This document shows, piece after piece, positions 35,800 to 48,912 of a DNA stretch of 64,000 nucleotides. How positions within the stretch are numbered: the stretch's first letter is position 1; each line of letters starts with the position of its first letter. A model generated the notes under the pieces. It saw only the letters and a program-made list of their open reading frames with translations, was not told the DNA's origin and made no database searches. The position numbers and the translations under genes were made by a program. This DNA comes from Echinostoma caproni (Eukaryota > Platyhelminthes > Trematoda > Plagiorchiida > Echinostomatidae): contig UZAN01039384.1 in assembly GCA_900618425.1 (NCBI GenBank), forward strand, positions 94,210 to 158,209, written 5' to 3'.

Positions 35800-37660
35800 C
35801 CGGTGCAATTCAGAAATTCGCATGCGTTCGGTCCGTAAATGGAGGGTTTGGTTATAGATAATTTATCATTAACACTTAGATAGTAAATATAATCTGAATT
35901 AAAATTCCGCTTCCTTTTATTTTCTAGTGTCCAAAATATATGTCAGCTAGAATTAGGTTCAGTGGGTTTAAAATGGCTATAATAATTGTAACTTTGAACA
36001 TAACCCTAGGCTTTTCAGTCGTACGTTTCGAAGTTTACTTAACTAGTCCATCCCTGGATTTTGTTTTACAGCTTTCCAGGACAGCACATTCTTGAACAAG
36101 AGCACAATATCATTGGAGGTAAACATTATTCCGATAATTCAGCCCATGTTGCAAGTGCTTTAGTTGAAAGCACTTCCTTATTACAAACTTAGTGACGTTC
36201 ACCTCAGTAAAACTAAACGGCTTGGTTATATATTGCAAAAGTTTCTGTTAAATAGAGCTAACTTTCGACGAGTTGAATCATAGTGTGTTTAAGTAACTTT
36301 TGCATTTTTGTCAATTCATCCGTTCTACTGATGCGCCAAGAACGACCACCTACTTAAAAAGCAAATTTCATTTCAGTAGTCTTTTGAATTCAAAAGTGCT
36401 TCATGCATCTTTGAAGGTTTTGCTCACATGTCTAGTTTGTTTCTTATTTGCGAATCATTATGCGAACGGTCTGCATGCACTTTCTTTATGCCACACTAAA
36501 CGGATATAATCAAAAACATGTTAAAATGCATTCTAGTACAATTAACGTCTTTCGTTTTAGCTTCACTTGTACATTTCGGATTCACAGTCATTGTGTTCAG
36601 CGCGAGGTGATTACCGAAAACTTTACAAAGTTTCTATCTTTTCTCTATGTTATTTAGCTTTTAACTCGGTCGTTTTTTCGATCATAATAACGGAGTATTG
36701 ACTAAATGATTCTATCCCCTAAAGCAACCCACCTTGAAATTTTGTGTTCAGTACTTGAAGTGCTCTTTACTTTGATTCAAATTTGATCAACTTCACATGA
36801 GAGAAAAACATTAGTTTGGTGTTCTAAATAAATGTAAAATACGCCAGAATAAGTAGAAGTGTTTCGCAAGGCGCTATCTGTTTTCAGCATAGTGGTTCAT
36901 CTCCAGCTTCCACATCTGCACGTTTTAGACATTTCTAGGCAGTAATAAGTCTCGTTCCCTAAACTTGACCAGGAATATAATGCATATCCAATTTACGGAT
37001 GTCAACTTTATGATTGTTACAAATGGCTTAAAATTGTCAACAGAAGAAAATAAGTTGAATTCAGTCATTTTTGACAGATGTATTCGAGGAATATCAGGTT
37101 CTATAATAAACTGTAATTCGTTCCTTGTGGATTTAAGCAAACGGCATCCGTTTCACTCACCACCGCCAATTACACACTAGATACTGTTTTCATCTGACCT
37201 CAAGTTAAATCATTGGATACGCCAGTCTGATATTTCATGTTATTTGTAGCAGGTTTCAATGAGGGTTTTGATCAAATGATCCATTTTCCTCGTTCATTCA
37301 CTCGCAAACAAATCTCTGTTCCCCCATCACGGTACACTTTTGAAAGTTGTAAAACTATGGCGCAGCGGAAAGGCGCACGCTAAGACAACTTCGTTCATGT
37401 TGATTCACAATCGACAGTACCTGTCTCTGACAGTTCATTGCGCATAAAATGACCGCCTTTTTGTACTGCTAACTTACTCTGTCTGATAAGCCGGCAATCC
37501 TTGATTTACTCGCGATAAACGATATTCCTATCACGTGTGTAGCACAAGATCACTTTATACACTATTTCAACTAGTGGTGAAGTTCTTAATTCATAAATTT
37601 CAACGAAACAGAAGCATATTGTTAAAACAAATCCGGACGATCACCTGTAACTATGTTGTG
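35800..37660. other. Intergenic or intronic, no supported gene
   Basis: Frames of about 70 codons at 36300-36657 and 36925-37180 exist on both strands but lack matching splice signals. I leave them unannotated. Confidence 0.35.
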
Positions 37661-37679
37661 TCTAAAATGAGGGCATCAC

Positions 37680-38160
37680 TCGATTGTGTGTGTGCGCGCG
37701 TGTGTACATGCTTGTTTCGGTATGTCCCGGTGTGTGTATTTGGGCGTCTAGCGACTCTGTGCACGCCCATTCAGCTAGATTCGTTTGGGTAGTGAACTTA
37801 CGATGGCGAACAGGGGAGGGGTAGTGAGTGTTCGAAACCAGGAGTGGGTAAAGCGGACAGAGAGAAGTAAGGAGTTGGTCAGCGTGCATAGGTCTTGCAG
37901 ATTGATGATGAAGAAGAAGATGATGAGGTGATTGATGACAATCGATCGATAAGAGGACGCAACAAGCATTACAAATCCGAGGGTCACCTAACCTGACCGC
38001 AATGTGCAGTCAGATGTCGGAAGATCTAGTGGAGAATTTGGCTGTGTGCGCTCGCGTGTGTGCAGATAGTGTCGATCGCATGCTCGTTCATTCGCGAGCG
38101 AGCGAGCGATCGAGCGCACGCACACACGCAGATACACGCGCATTCTATCGTCCGCGGTGG
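37680..38160. promoter_or_regulatory. CpG-rich, GT/GA-repeat region
   Basis: This block stands out by CpG density and simple motifs: gtgtgtgtgcgcgcgtgtg at the start, a GAAGAAGAAGATGATGA tract near 37905-37935, and cgagcgagcgagcgatcgagcg near 38094-38116. Composition resembles 3.68-4.50 kb, which lies next to a first coding exon. Possibly a promoter or 5' untranslated region, but no adjacent first exon was identified, so this stays a guess. Confidence 0.25.
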
Positions 38161-38552
38161 GAGATAAAATAAATCATGACGGAAACTGTTCATAAAGCGC
38201 AGCAGATCAGACGAAGAAGTACAGTGTAACATTGAAATATAAACCGATACTTATACCATAGTGCGACAAATACACTTCTGTCCATTAGTACTTCTCTGTT
38301 TCTGAAAAACACTGCTGCATTTCACATGTACTGTCTATAAAATAATATTCTTTTGGAAGAAATGATGAGCATTCAGGATTCACATAGATTATTCAGGTTG
38401 CCAATAAAAAAACAGTTAGAAATCAAACACTGACCAGACAGTGGTTTGATTTTATATTATTCAGGTAGTATCATTAATGTCGTCAAGAGTGAATGGATGC
38501 CTCGTCAATTTAGACTATCTCAGTCAATTCAGGTGAAATTTAAGCTATTCAA

Positions 38553-38679
38553 CTACCATACGTAAACATATCTGACTATCACTGAAGATTGCGTATGAAT
38601 GTATGACGTGATTGAAGCACACGCTGGAATTTCATTGGGCGACTGTGTAGTTCCAAACTCTGAAGGTTTGATGAATAAA
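38553..38679 (-). CDS. Terminal exon of a candidate minus-strand gene
   Basis: It starts after a 33-nt candidate intron (GTAAGTTTTACTAATG...CACTAG), and its first base completes a Ser codon. It encodes LFIKPSEFGTTQSPNEIPAC, ASITSYIHTQSSVIVRYVYV, W and TAG. The intron contains an in-frame TAG, so without splicing the frame would break. The fact that coding character continues in phase on both sides argues for a micro-intron. Protein not recognised. Confidence 0.4.
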
Positions 38680-38712
38680 CTAGTGACGAGCCCTAACATT
38701 AGTAAAACTTAC

Positions 38713-38781
38713 GACCGGTGCTTCCCAATTTTAGTAAAGAGAAAGCACTGATTTTTAAGGTTCAGTACTTGTCCTGCATTA
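38713..38781 (-). CDS. Internal exon of the same candidate gene
   Basis: Bounded by an acceptor (TTTGATGTGTCATTAG) and a consensus GTAAGT donor. In phase 1 it encodes NAGQVLNLKNQCFLFTKIGK then HR. The first base combines with the two-base overhang of the exon at 39749-39792 to give Pro, so three exons share one consistent reading frame. Confidence 0.42.
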
Positions 38782-39748
38782 CTAATGACACATCAAAGGG
38801 TATAAAATCTCCATATAAACTCGCATTCCAAAACAAAGTGTGCCACATATAAGCATAAATATATCCATCTAAGCCAGTTAATTGCTGAAGAGTACGCGGT
38901 GCTAAAATTTACTGTATGTCGGATTGATTTTAGAGGAGTGTCATTCGTGACCATTCAGAGGCGTATTGTGTTCATCAGCAAGGTTGAGTCTACGGGCTAC
39001 CGGAACTCATTGGGTTGTGAGGGCGTCAACCGAGTTCCCTCAGTGTGAATCGCCAGTTTCCGCATTCCGCGCAAGCGAGTAACATGAGTGAGTGTATATT
39101 CCTGTGTCAGAATATCTGAAAGTAAATTGATCCAGAATAGGCATTCCAAAGACAAAACTATGCATCCCCTCCTTGTTTTGTTCGTTTTTATCAGCAGATT
39201 CTTATTCCCTACTGCTCCGATTGGTAAACCTGAATGCAACGCAACTGTTCTACTGGTGGTGGTTATATATACAAGTTGATCTCAAATCAATGCTTAAAAT
39301 AGACGTACAAATTTAAATGTACATATTTATCAATATGTAACATTTTCTACAAATGTCAGTATTCACAGAGAAAGCAATTCAGCATGCTGTCCACAACAAT
39401 AAATCTGATTGGTGCCGTTATATAGACACCAAACTGGTAATTATCCTCGAATTGACTGAATTATTATTATGATAAGTTTACGGACTGTTGAAATAATGGT
39501 GAATCTGTGGCACAGTTTTACAACCGTAGGATAACGATTTTCTAAAAATCTGATATACATCGATAACGTCCTCACGAAAATGCATCTGTAGAAAAAATCG
39601 AGAAAGTGATTTATCTCAGCTAGTTACATAAAATTTTGAAACATATGGTAGAAAATGGAGGAAAACAACGGCAGAGCCGAAACTGGAAAGGTGTTTCGTA
39701 TCCGTAAGTGGATATTAGTATTGAAAGAACGCTTCACCGGTTACTTAC

Positions 39749-39792
39749 GGATAAACTAGCGGTTGATTCTCTCGAATAAAACCATTTATGGC
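39749..39792 (-). CDS. Upstream exon of the same candidate gene
   Basis: A 44-nt block between ...CCATGACATTTTAG and GTAAGT. In phase 0 it reads AINGFIRENQPLVY plus two bases. The intron to the next exon is about 970 nt. Upstream exons were not found. The tRNA-like sequence at 39993 lies beyond it. Confidence 0.38.
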
Positions 39793-39992
39793 CTAAAATG
39801 TCATGGTAATTAAGTAAACTAAACTGTTCAGATTGTTGTTTGGTAGATTTGATGAAGCTCATTCGGTGGACTCCGGTGAGTTCTAAGGAAAACTTCTCGG
39901 AGTAGTCAGCTTACATGCCAACTGGTGAATACCATGTACCACTATAAGTTGGATGGGTAATTTAAATGTGAAAAGATCGGTGTAATCGGTGT

Positions 39993-40075
39993 GGCCTCGT
40001 AGCTCAGCTGGTAGAGCGTGCGCGTACAAAAGTGTAGGTTGCGTCCATGCGTGGGTTCGAATCCCACCGGGGCTA
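39993..40075 (+). tRNA. tRNA-like sequence (pseudo-tRNA or SINE head)
   Basis: Acceptor stem GGCCTCG pairs with CGGGGCT (two G-U pairs). D arm GCTC-AGCTGGTA-GAGC is perfect. T arm GTGGG-TTCGAAT-CCCAC is perfect, and A (TAGCTCAGCTGG) and B (GGTTCGAATCC) boxes match consensus. The middle is abnormal: 33 nt instead of about 23 between D and T arms, and no canonical 5-bp anticodon stem with a 7-nt loop. An intron-containing tRNA, a pseudogene or the head of a SINE are all possible. No anticodon is assigned. Confidence 0.6.
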
Positions 40076-40613
40076 CTTAACTTTCCACAATTGTTATAAA
40101 CTAAATTGTTTTAGTCATGCAATGTTATCATTATCATCACCTTTTTGAAGTTCAAACAGGGAAATTGTGGAAAAGATTCCCCAAACTGAATGATGATACT
40201 AATACTTGCAACACCAAAAATGACTGCCTATTTATAAGAATCAACCAGCGCTACTAAAGGAAACGCTAACATCAAATTCTTAAGTTTTAACTCAGAACAT
40301 GTTTACTAAGCATGACATAAAGAACAAAAGATATTAAGTTTGACAGATCTATTGCAAAGGTAAGTTGCATTTTCCGATGGAGTTTATGTATCGTAACTGG
40401 GATCGGAATATATTCTTGACTTGAACATCTAATTGAGCTAAAAAAACTCTACAGGAGAAGTACAACTTCAACGATCACTTCTGCTGACAATTTTATCCAA
40501 TAGATTTTGGGTAACGTTTTCCATTAAGGAAAATATGCAGAGTAGACATTGTTCATTTCACCTGTTGGATTGCATACACCACTGGTTAAACGAGAAGTAA
40601 TCGTTTGTCTATG

Positions 40614-40692
40614 GGGCTTTATAGCTTAGCAGGAATAGAGTAAGTTGTACAAAGACCCACAAGACTTGTATGCCTGGGTTCAAGTACTACCG
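40614..40692 (+). repeat. tRNA-derived sequence with A and B boxes
   Basis: Contains TAGCTTAGCAGG (A-box match) and, 44 nt later, GGGTTCAAGTAC (B-box match in 9 of 11 positions). Stems are poorly conserved, so it is more likely a degenerate SINE head than a gene. It is 540 nt downstream of the tRNA-like sequence at 39993 in the same orientation. Confidence 0.4.
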
Positions 40693-40699
40693 ATTTTTC

Positions 40700-42700
40700 T
40701 GATCTTCGTCTAAGCTGAACAAGAGTTACTGTCACTCAGTTATCTAGCAAAACATTATGAGGAAATATTATGCTCTCAAATATTTAACCTCGATGAGACC
40801 AACAATCTCCGTGAAATTTATTTAACGAAGTTACTCATGTGAAATGACCGCAAAGCAGTTCAATCTATGCTAAAAGATTTCCACGTTTACGTTTGAATTG
40901 TTACTCTAAATGTTAACGTTGCATTTCATGGCATTCCATTCGAGCAACGTTTCCTAAGTCGTACTGCAAAAACGTTGATTATATTTCATATTACTGAACC
41001 AATGTCACATTTGTGCACAAAGGAGGGCTAAACGTTTACTTATTGACGCTGACTTCTAAAATGTGGCCTAATCTTTTGTTGGAACTAAGTGAGTGTCTTC
41101 AAATACTAATTATTCTAGACGAAAGGTGGTTGATATTCGATCGAGCACACCAGTCGAGGTTGTCAGGATTGGTACTTTTGTTGCACCTGTGCAGCGATCG
41201 TTCAATTGATTAACAGAAACTCAATCCAAATAGAACAACTGCAGCCGCAATTTCTCTCCTCCCAGTTGTATTGAATAGCGCTTTTTAATGAGCTGGAATG
41301 TTAGTTAACACAGGACTTGCCTCCCATTAGAGAATATGGGGATATTGCATAATCATTTGGGTGAAGTAGAGAAATAATAATTGCTAAGAATGGGTACGTT
41401 AGCTAAGTACGTCAGCCTGAGCAATCCTAGTCTACCTCAAACTGTGGTAATCTAACGGATCCAGTACATTTTTAACCAATAGTCAGCTAATCCTCAGGCC
41501 TTTGCAAATAGAAAATCAAGAAGCAATTCCGTTTTGAACTACCGAAACTTACGTTATTTCAAAGGGGGATACTTTAGAGCAATGTAGTTTAAACATGTAA
41601 AAGAAATATAATCCTACCTTTGCTGTTACTCTGATAAAATCAAGAACAAAATGCACTTGGTTAATCCTGGCCACATCAAGCATTAATCATTTATCTTTGC
41701 CAAAATTTTGCCATTTCAAAGTCAACGAATTATTGTTCAATCATTGTAGTTCTCACAAATACGCTGGCAAGGAACCCAATCCTGCCTAATGAGTTTGATG
41801 ATAGATCTTTTCATTAGAAAGTTTGTGAGCATTGAGTGAGAAAATAAATATTTGGTCTTTGAAACCAATCAATGAACACCTAATTTAAATTTAATATTCC
41901 TAATGGTAATTGCACTAGGTGTCACCCATACACGGAGCTGTATATTTAAAGTAGCGATGTTACATCTACCTAGGCGATTCTCAAGCATTTGTGTCATTTT
42001 CTGGATTAGCTTTATGAACTAGAGATTACCCTTGGGAAAGTTATGCAACCGTATGATATCATGAGTTGCTTATAACAAGTCTTTTCCATAAATGTATGCC
42101 AAAATTCTATGCTCGCATTCGACTCAGTTATTTGTGACGAATCAGCCCGTAACCTGAATGCAAGTCCCGACTTGGTGGAAGGCTTTTATTTGGAGTTAAC
42201 AGTTGTCATCTGTGTCTCCCTTCATTGTTGTCAGGCCAAATGAACTGATTATCACTGAAGACGATACCCGAACAAACATGAATTGGTAATTTGGTTCAGT
42301 CACAGTATGTGTGAAGTTAAAGCCTGAAGGACAGTCAGTTCAAATCAATAATTTCTTTGCATTTATAAAGTCAAATTTACGTGAAATGATAGATCTCCCA
42401 ACTATATTCATGATCCAAGTATTAGTTGAACTCGTTCGGCATGACTCTAAACTGGAACCACGCTTCAGTTTCTCTTATCATACGTGTACAGCAATAGTTG
42501 TGTTTGAAGAGTAATTAATCCCAACTTTATCTTTCACTGCAAGGGTTCTAGTTTTCTTGTGCAGCTCTTTGAATTTGAGCGAACTTAAGTGTCACGATAA
42601 CATTTGTGGAAGTTTGAAATTTACAGCTTATAATTAAAAAGCCCGTCTATGTAAAGTAGCGTAAAAAATCATTCACTCTGATAAATGATTGCTGTTTCTT
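40700..42700. other. Intergenic or intronic, no supported gene
   Basis: A+T-rich. A 66-codon frame at 42311-42514 follows an AG after ggttcagtcacag and looks coding-like (REMIDLPTIFMIQVLVELVR), but it has no donor or partner and is left unannotated. Confidence 0.35.
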
Positions 42701-42779
42701 GAGGGTTATTGTCCTGGTCAATGCACGTTTTCCAGATAGTTCATCTTGTTCTTCAGTATGACAGTCAAAGTGAAAGTCA

Positions 42780-43262
42780 AATTTTTAATATGGGAATAAC
42801 TTACAAGCTCGTGCTTCTCTTGTACTCACAGAATATTTACACCGATGAATCGTTAGACGTCGACACGGATGGTCTGGGTTCTGCAGTATTTGATACGTCA
42901 AAATCAAGTCCCCCGAGTTCGGCGGTACTGAACAGAATATAATTTCAATGATCGTAATCTCTTCTCATGTGCCAGGTAATGCAATCCCTTGACCATCTTG
43001 GTGGCCATCCTTTGTGGACGCCCAAGCATCTTGCGATCACATTGAAGCCATGGACTCCAAGCTTGGATGGCGTACCCTATGTAGGGTCGAATGTACGCTG
43101 ATAGTAAACGCGGGAATAGTGATAATTCAAACCGGCCAAAGACTCGCCGAAGTAAGCCGATATTCTACATATCAGCGGACGAAGCCTTAGCACAATTGAT
43201 GGATCAGCTTAAATCCTCTTGAACAACAATACCAAAGTTCTTTTTCACTAGAATTGTGTGGT
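42780..43262 (-). pseudogene. CR1/jockey-type LINE reverse transcriptase, C-terminal fragment
   Basis: On minus the order is KKNFGIVVQEDL, NCAKASSADM, stop, NIGLLRRVFGRFELSLFPRL, LSAYIRPYIGYAIQAWSPWL, QCDRKMLGRPQRMATKMVKG, LHYLAHEKRLRSL. After a one-base shift in a G run it continues GDLILTYQILQNPDHPCRRL. This is the end of the RT plus thumb region of CR1-like elements (...YVRP.LEY..QAW.P.L..D...LE.VQRRATK.V.GL....Y..RL..L.L..L..RR.RGDLI..YKIL). The catalytic FADD is not included. Stops and a shift make it non-functional. Confidence 0.85.
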
Positions 43263-43299
43263 ACCTGCTGATCCCCGAGGAACCTTGGTGGACTCTATG

Positions 43300-46200
43300 C
43301 AGAAACGACTGACTCCAGTGGTGAAAAATAAATAAACACAAATGAAACATTTATTGAATGAAAATACTCATCTATTTTTAATTCGTTTTTTCTCTTATTT
43401 TACAAATTATATACCAGTAATCTTCGTCGAAATTGAGAATTTCTACGTTTCAATGACATTTAGATAATAAAAGCAAAGATACAAATGAATGTTATTGCAG
43501 ATATGTTGCATTTGAAGTAGCGCATTTTCATATTCGACCCCATGAATGAGGCTCAAAACTCTGGGCTTTAGTAGGAACAAATCTGATGAAAGTTATAGTG
43601 TTAACCAGGCTGGATTAACACTTGCAAATTATTTGAGGTCATATTGACGAGAACAATCCACTCATTCTATCCTAAGGAATCCTATTTATTTATTAGGTTA
43701 TATGTAATTAAGTTTATATTCGAAAATGTATAGTTTCCTAGTCAACTGCAAAGCATAACTAATCAATTAATGAAGATAATGTTGTTCGATTTTCATTTCT
43801 CCCTGATCTTGCATTAATGCTAATGGATGGTAAATCGTTTTCTTTGAAACGGTTAACACTTTTGCTTCAAGAAATCTTGGAGTACAAAGATTTCATCTAG
43901 AACACAGAGGTTTGTTAAATGATATGTGATTACGAAATCTTACCTATTCAATTGTTTCAATTTGCACACCGTGCCTGAGAAAATATGTAATTAATTCCCG
44001 ATCAGGTTAGCTGTACAATAAGGCATCTCGGGTTCCCGTACTATACGCGAGGAAGGCCCCGTAATATTGAGTGATTTTTAAACTATAGACAAGATAGCTT
44101 TGACCGGAGATTTTCAGCCTAAACAACCTAAGTAGCATTTACAATACACGTTTTGATCTACTCCAAGTCTCAGTTAGATACCAAAACTGAAAAAATGACG
44201 GCCTTCCATGCATAACAAAACATGCTTTATTGCGATGCGGTTGTTTCACTCGGACTCCTTAATGTCGAACATCGCTCCATCACGAATATTTATTTGTTCT
44301 GCATTTTTTGAGTTTACTCACACGATTAATAGCTCCAAGTTAATGTTATTCTTCCATTGTTTCATAATAACATGATAATAATTTGATTCGTTTCATTCGC
44401 ATTCACTATATTAAACAAGGGATAGTCACGTTTTTCCCCCAAATTGAAGTGAATAAACAATTAATGTAATCCGTATGACAAACAAACTGATTCTGTTCAG
44501 CCTGACAAACAAATGGACAATTTGGGATATAAGATTAATAAGTTATATCGAGTTTAATATGAACCAAACTGACCGTCCAGTTACCAGTACAATTTTCTTC
44601 AATTTATAAATAAAGTATGTCGATGTGATGGTTATTGGAAAAGTAAATTCTTCATAATATTTTCACTTGTTTAATTGTAAGCAAACATCGTCAACCCAAA
44701 TTGTTATTTGGGAAAAGCTAGGTGTGTTGAACTTCGAAGAATTGATTGGTTTTCACACACCTGTTGACTAAACATACGTACTCGCCGTTGAACCTTGAGT
44801 GTGGTGAAGTTTACTTGGCGAAATTTGATGGGCGGATTGGTGCGAGTTGGCTAATGCAGGGTGTCATCTGTTGGCTCCGATAAGTTCAGTTTTGGCATAA
44901 AAGTATAATTCGCACTCACAGTAGTGACCTTCATAGGTAGATGGGAAAGAACTTAGAGTTGATCGAGATGTCCAGGCCGACTGTGCTCCATTAGATAAAG
45001 TGCTTCATGCAAAAGCACGAACCATATTTTCCCAATTGTGCAGTGACGGCTATATTTCCAATAGAAGGTATAACAACTTCGGCCCGGTAGAAACGTTTGA
45101 TGACTGTTTATCATCTTCGATCTTAGATGCGATACTAAAGCCATTGGGATAAATAAACGAGCATTTGATCCCTCATCAGTTCTATTACAACACCAAGGAG
45201 CATCTATTTTCGGCTGCTGTGACATTAATATACACTTTTATATTCAGTTTTGCCACAGGGATATTGGTGAATAAATTCGATTGTCTAATCTGGGGAGAGT
45301 GATTTGAAGTATAATGCAATTAGTTGAAGGTCACCGGTAGAATTCTTCCATAAACAGACGTTCCTGGGTACCCATTTACTGGCAGAATCGGGCAAATAAA
45401 CTCAGTGTTTATTTATAATTAATGATTAGTCGCAAATTGTTAGGCTTCGATTTGAACCTAAACCTGTCTTAATAATAAATATTACCCACAATGGAACCAC
45501 AGTCTGATTGTTTACACTTTTCCATTATTTCCAACAACCACAGCAATTTTGAAAAATGAATGGGTCATCGAATTAATTTTCTGTAATAAAGTGCAAGGAT
45601 TTATAGGAGCAATAAACGTTCTACATAGAGGAGGTGATGTCCCTAACTAGGTTAGCTTAATATATATCATTCACATAAAACTATTCAACACCATCAAACT
45701 TGAATGTCGTGGTATGTGTTTTATGACATTTGCACGAAAAACATCCGATTCCGAAGTGGGATGGGCTTGATTTTCGTGTACTGAACAATACTCATTATTC
45801 CTAATAATATTAGTAGGTAAAATTTCCCCCTTAACTATCTGAGGCCGTTGCAGATGGAAATAATATTTCTATGAATAATCTAAAACAAGCGAGCTATAAT
45901 GGAAGCTATGAAAATCGACAACGTCATGCACCATTTGAATGGAATCTTTTATTTTGCAATATAATTCTAAGAGGGTTAACGATGGAAGTTTGAAACTCGG
46001 TTTGTCTGAATTATTGAATTCGGAATTTTCACAATTCCAAATGTTTTTTAATGTGATAACAGTAAGATGACAATCGATGACCAAAATGTTCAGTTGCGTG
46101 GGATGTGGCACATTCTGAATACAGTAGGTGTAAACCGGAAACTGATCTTCGTACGATTCGACAGATGTTATTTGGATGTCTTCGGTTTCCTCTCAATTGG

Positions 46201-48500
46201 ACGACGAAAAGTCGGAGTGGTCAGGTAATTTGTTTTGCAATCCTCAAACAGCGACGGTTTTTCACATTCACACCCCGGATAGTTTGCGTTCCAATGACTT
46301 GCAAATAGCGAAAAGGAACGCCTTCAAACTGGTTGTGAGATCTGATGTGATCACTTCTCACCTAAGTTTTCTTTGAATTTAAATGAAATATTTAAGTAGG
46401 GGCGAGCGAATTGGAGGCGGTTGGTGGCACGTGAAAATTTGTGACAAACGTTTGTCGACATTACCGATGTGTTGAGTAAATAGTGTCCAGCAATTGACCA
46501 GATAAAGTGCATTTGTTTGTGTGCAAATGTTTTTGACACAAATGCGTTACTCCACATTCATTTTGCTATGACAATGAAAGGTCTAGGTTCATTTAATTCT
46601 TTTACTAACCCAAAGATAGAAGCTCATTTACGGCGAGTGCTACTGAAAAAACTGATTTTATAATTTGCACTACAAATCAACCAAGAATATATCAATTGTT
46701 TCTCCTCAGAGTGCATCAGTGTAGCACATGAGGGGATGCATTTCTGAACCATGGTCAATATGCCGCATACGATTTGAAGTAAGAGATTACCGTTGAGCAG
46801 ATAGATAAAAAAGCATTTTCATAGTTTGATGACGAAAAGAAATTCGTAAACATCAATAACTTACACAGTAGTACATTTCATCGTATAATATTAGAACTTT
46901 TTTAATTTTGCATTGGACCACTTAAAAGATGCCTCAGAAGAAAATGTGTGCATCGTTTATAAATGAAAATGTGTAAATTCTTCGTTCATTCAAAATATTT
47001 ACACATTATTCTCGGGGCAATTTTTTCGAATTGTCATGTAACCCTGAACAGTTCTTTGATACAACGTATGATCAACTTTCTCTATATCTAAAACGAGCGG
47101 CAACTAAATTTCGGCAAATACGTTTTACGATGCATTTCGTTGTAAAATCATATTTTGTACAAGGAACTCAATGAATTCAAAAAAACATCACTTCTCTTAA
47201 CGCAGTCAGTTTTTTATATGAGTAATAATTATTTCCATCAAACGCTTAATCAGCTATTATTGCCTAACAACTGCATTTCTAAACAAAACTCAAGCCATTT
47301 CAAGTATTTTCTTGTACCCTCTTGTTATTCAAATTTAGGTAAAATTAGTTTAAAAATAATAATACAATTTCAAATCAATCCCTCTTTATAATTGAAAACA
47401 AAAATGGTTGTCCACACGTAGTTGATCTGCCTAGTGATTTCAAATATTGTCAAAATGAGTGTGTCTCGTTTTGAATTCAGTTTTATTTGGAGACAGTGAA
47501 AGGGATCATGGAGGCCATAGTTATCCAATCGTTGTATGATCAGCGGAATGAATACACACGTATAATGTGAACGGTATGCAATACATTAATTTATACATAA
47601 TGCACGTATATTCATCTCCTTAGTTCATTTGGTATTTAGAAGATCACAATAACAGAAACGCAATAGTGCATTTAAAGTGCAATTCTGCTTTACTGATTTG
47701 TATTCTGTTCAACCTGTCTATAATAATGGGATCCAGTGAACGGTGGTGACACAAAACGGGCATGATGCTCCAAAATATTTTGATTTATTAAAAGCTGCGT
47801 ATAAAATATAAATCAAACACGATTGCTGCGTCAGTTTGAGGCGAAATGCTGATGTATTATCATAAAAGTACCGCAAACTCCAAACTTGGTGAACCTCTTT
47901 TAATTGGTCAATCGTTTTTATACCTTCATTTCTTTTCCCTTCTATATAACCTTAGGTTACGACATTGGTCTTGCACTTCTTATTCATGTCCTGGTTTATT
48001 AGCGGTTTGATGTTTTATATTGCCTCATTCAACGCGGCTGTGAAATAATCATTCGACTCAAAGTGTGTGAGAACTGTACGCTTTCAAAAAACTGTCTGTT
48101 CTTTCTGACATAATTAGCTTTCTTAGGTAAGGCATATGGATTTAGAATTTGAATGGTTGCATATTATACTTCTATTGTTTTAGACCGGTCATCCTTCAAA
48201 CGTCAGCTTCACTCTTAATCCTTAGTTTATTCAGCAAACCACACTCTACTTTATCACCCGGTTCACTTTGAAGCTGTTCAAGGGTTTGGTCGAATGGCAT
48301 TTTCTGTGGTGATCCTCAGTGCATTCGACATGACAAAAACTAAAAAAGTTGACTGTTGAATATCAATAAAATGTGTGCTTAAGCCTCGCAACACTTTCGG
48401 ACTATTGTGGAAGCAAAAAAACTGAATCATCGGTTTACCAGTTCATCCAAAGTTTACTTTTTGTTTACCGAGATTATGTTTGAAAAGTGTTACTTGTGGT
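43300..48500. other. Long A+T-rich stretch without supported genes
   Basis: No motif-bearing frame was found in these 5 kb. A 90-codon minus frame (44953-45225) and an exon-like block with a CAG|GTAATT donor near 46224 are the only ones with any coding character, and neither could be paired. Probably intronic or intergenic. Confidence 0.35.
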
Positions 48501-48912
48501 AGAATGTCTTGAAAAACTTGAGAATTTGGAAATCCTAAAACTCATCCTTCACGCAATTTTTCAAAGTTATCGCTCAATCAGTTTTACGATTCATTTGAAT
48601 GCAACCTTGTGAAATCAACGTATACTTCATCCGCAAAACGATGTCTTGCATCAACTCGCATATTCCAAGCTTTTGGAGATGGAACTCTAGGCTTTAGTAA
48701 TTTGAAGCCATGAATTATAGCATTGTTTCTTCTAATCGTTCTTGAATCCAGTACGCCACGTGACTTTATCAACAATTCAGTGATTAACATAACACAGCAT
48801 GTTTCGATGTACTCACACAGTGCCATTAGCATCACGCAATTTTGGAATTGTTAAACATATTTTGGTCTTCTTGAAACTTGTTACGGATATTCGGGAAACA
48901 GTTCGAACCGAA

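Noticed and set aside
42832..42942. A textbook acceptor followed by 36 acidic codons (NIYTDESLDVDTDGLGSAVF...) on plus, at first taken as a terminal exon
   Set aside because: The opposite strand of the same bases encodes the conserved CR1 segment GDLILTYQILQNPDHPCRRL, continuous with the LINE fragment at 42945-43262. The plus frame is a shadow of a transposon.
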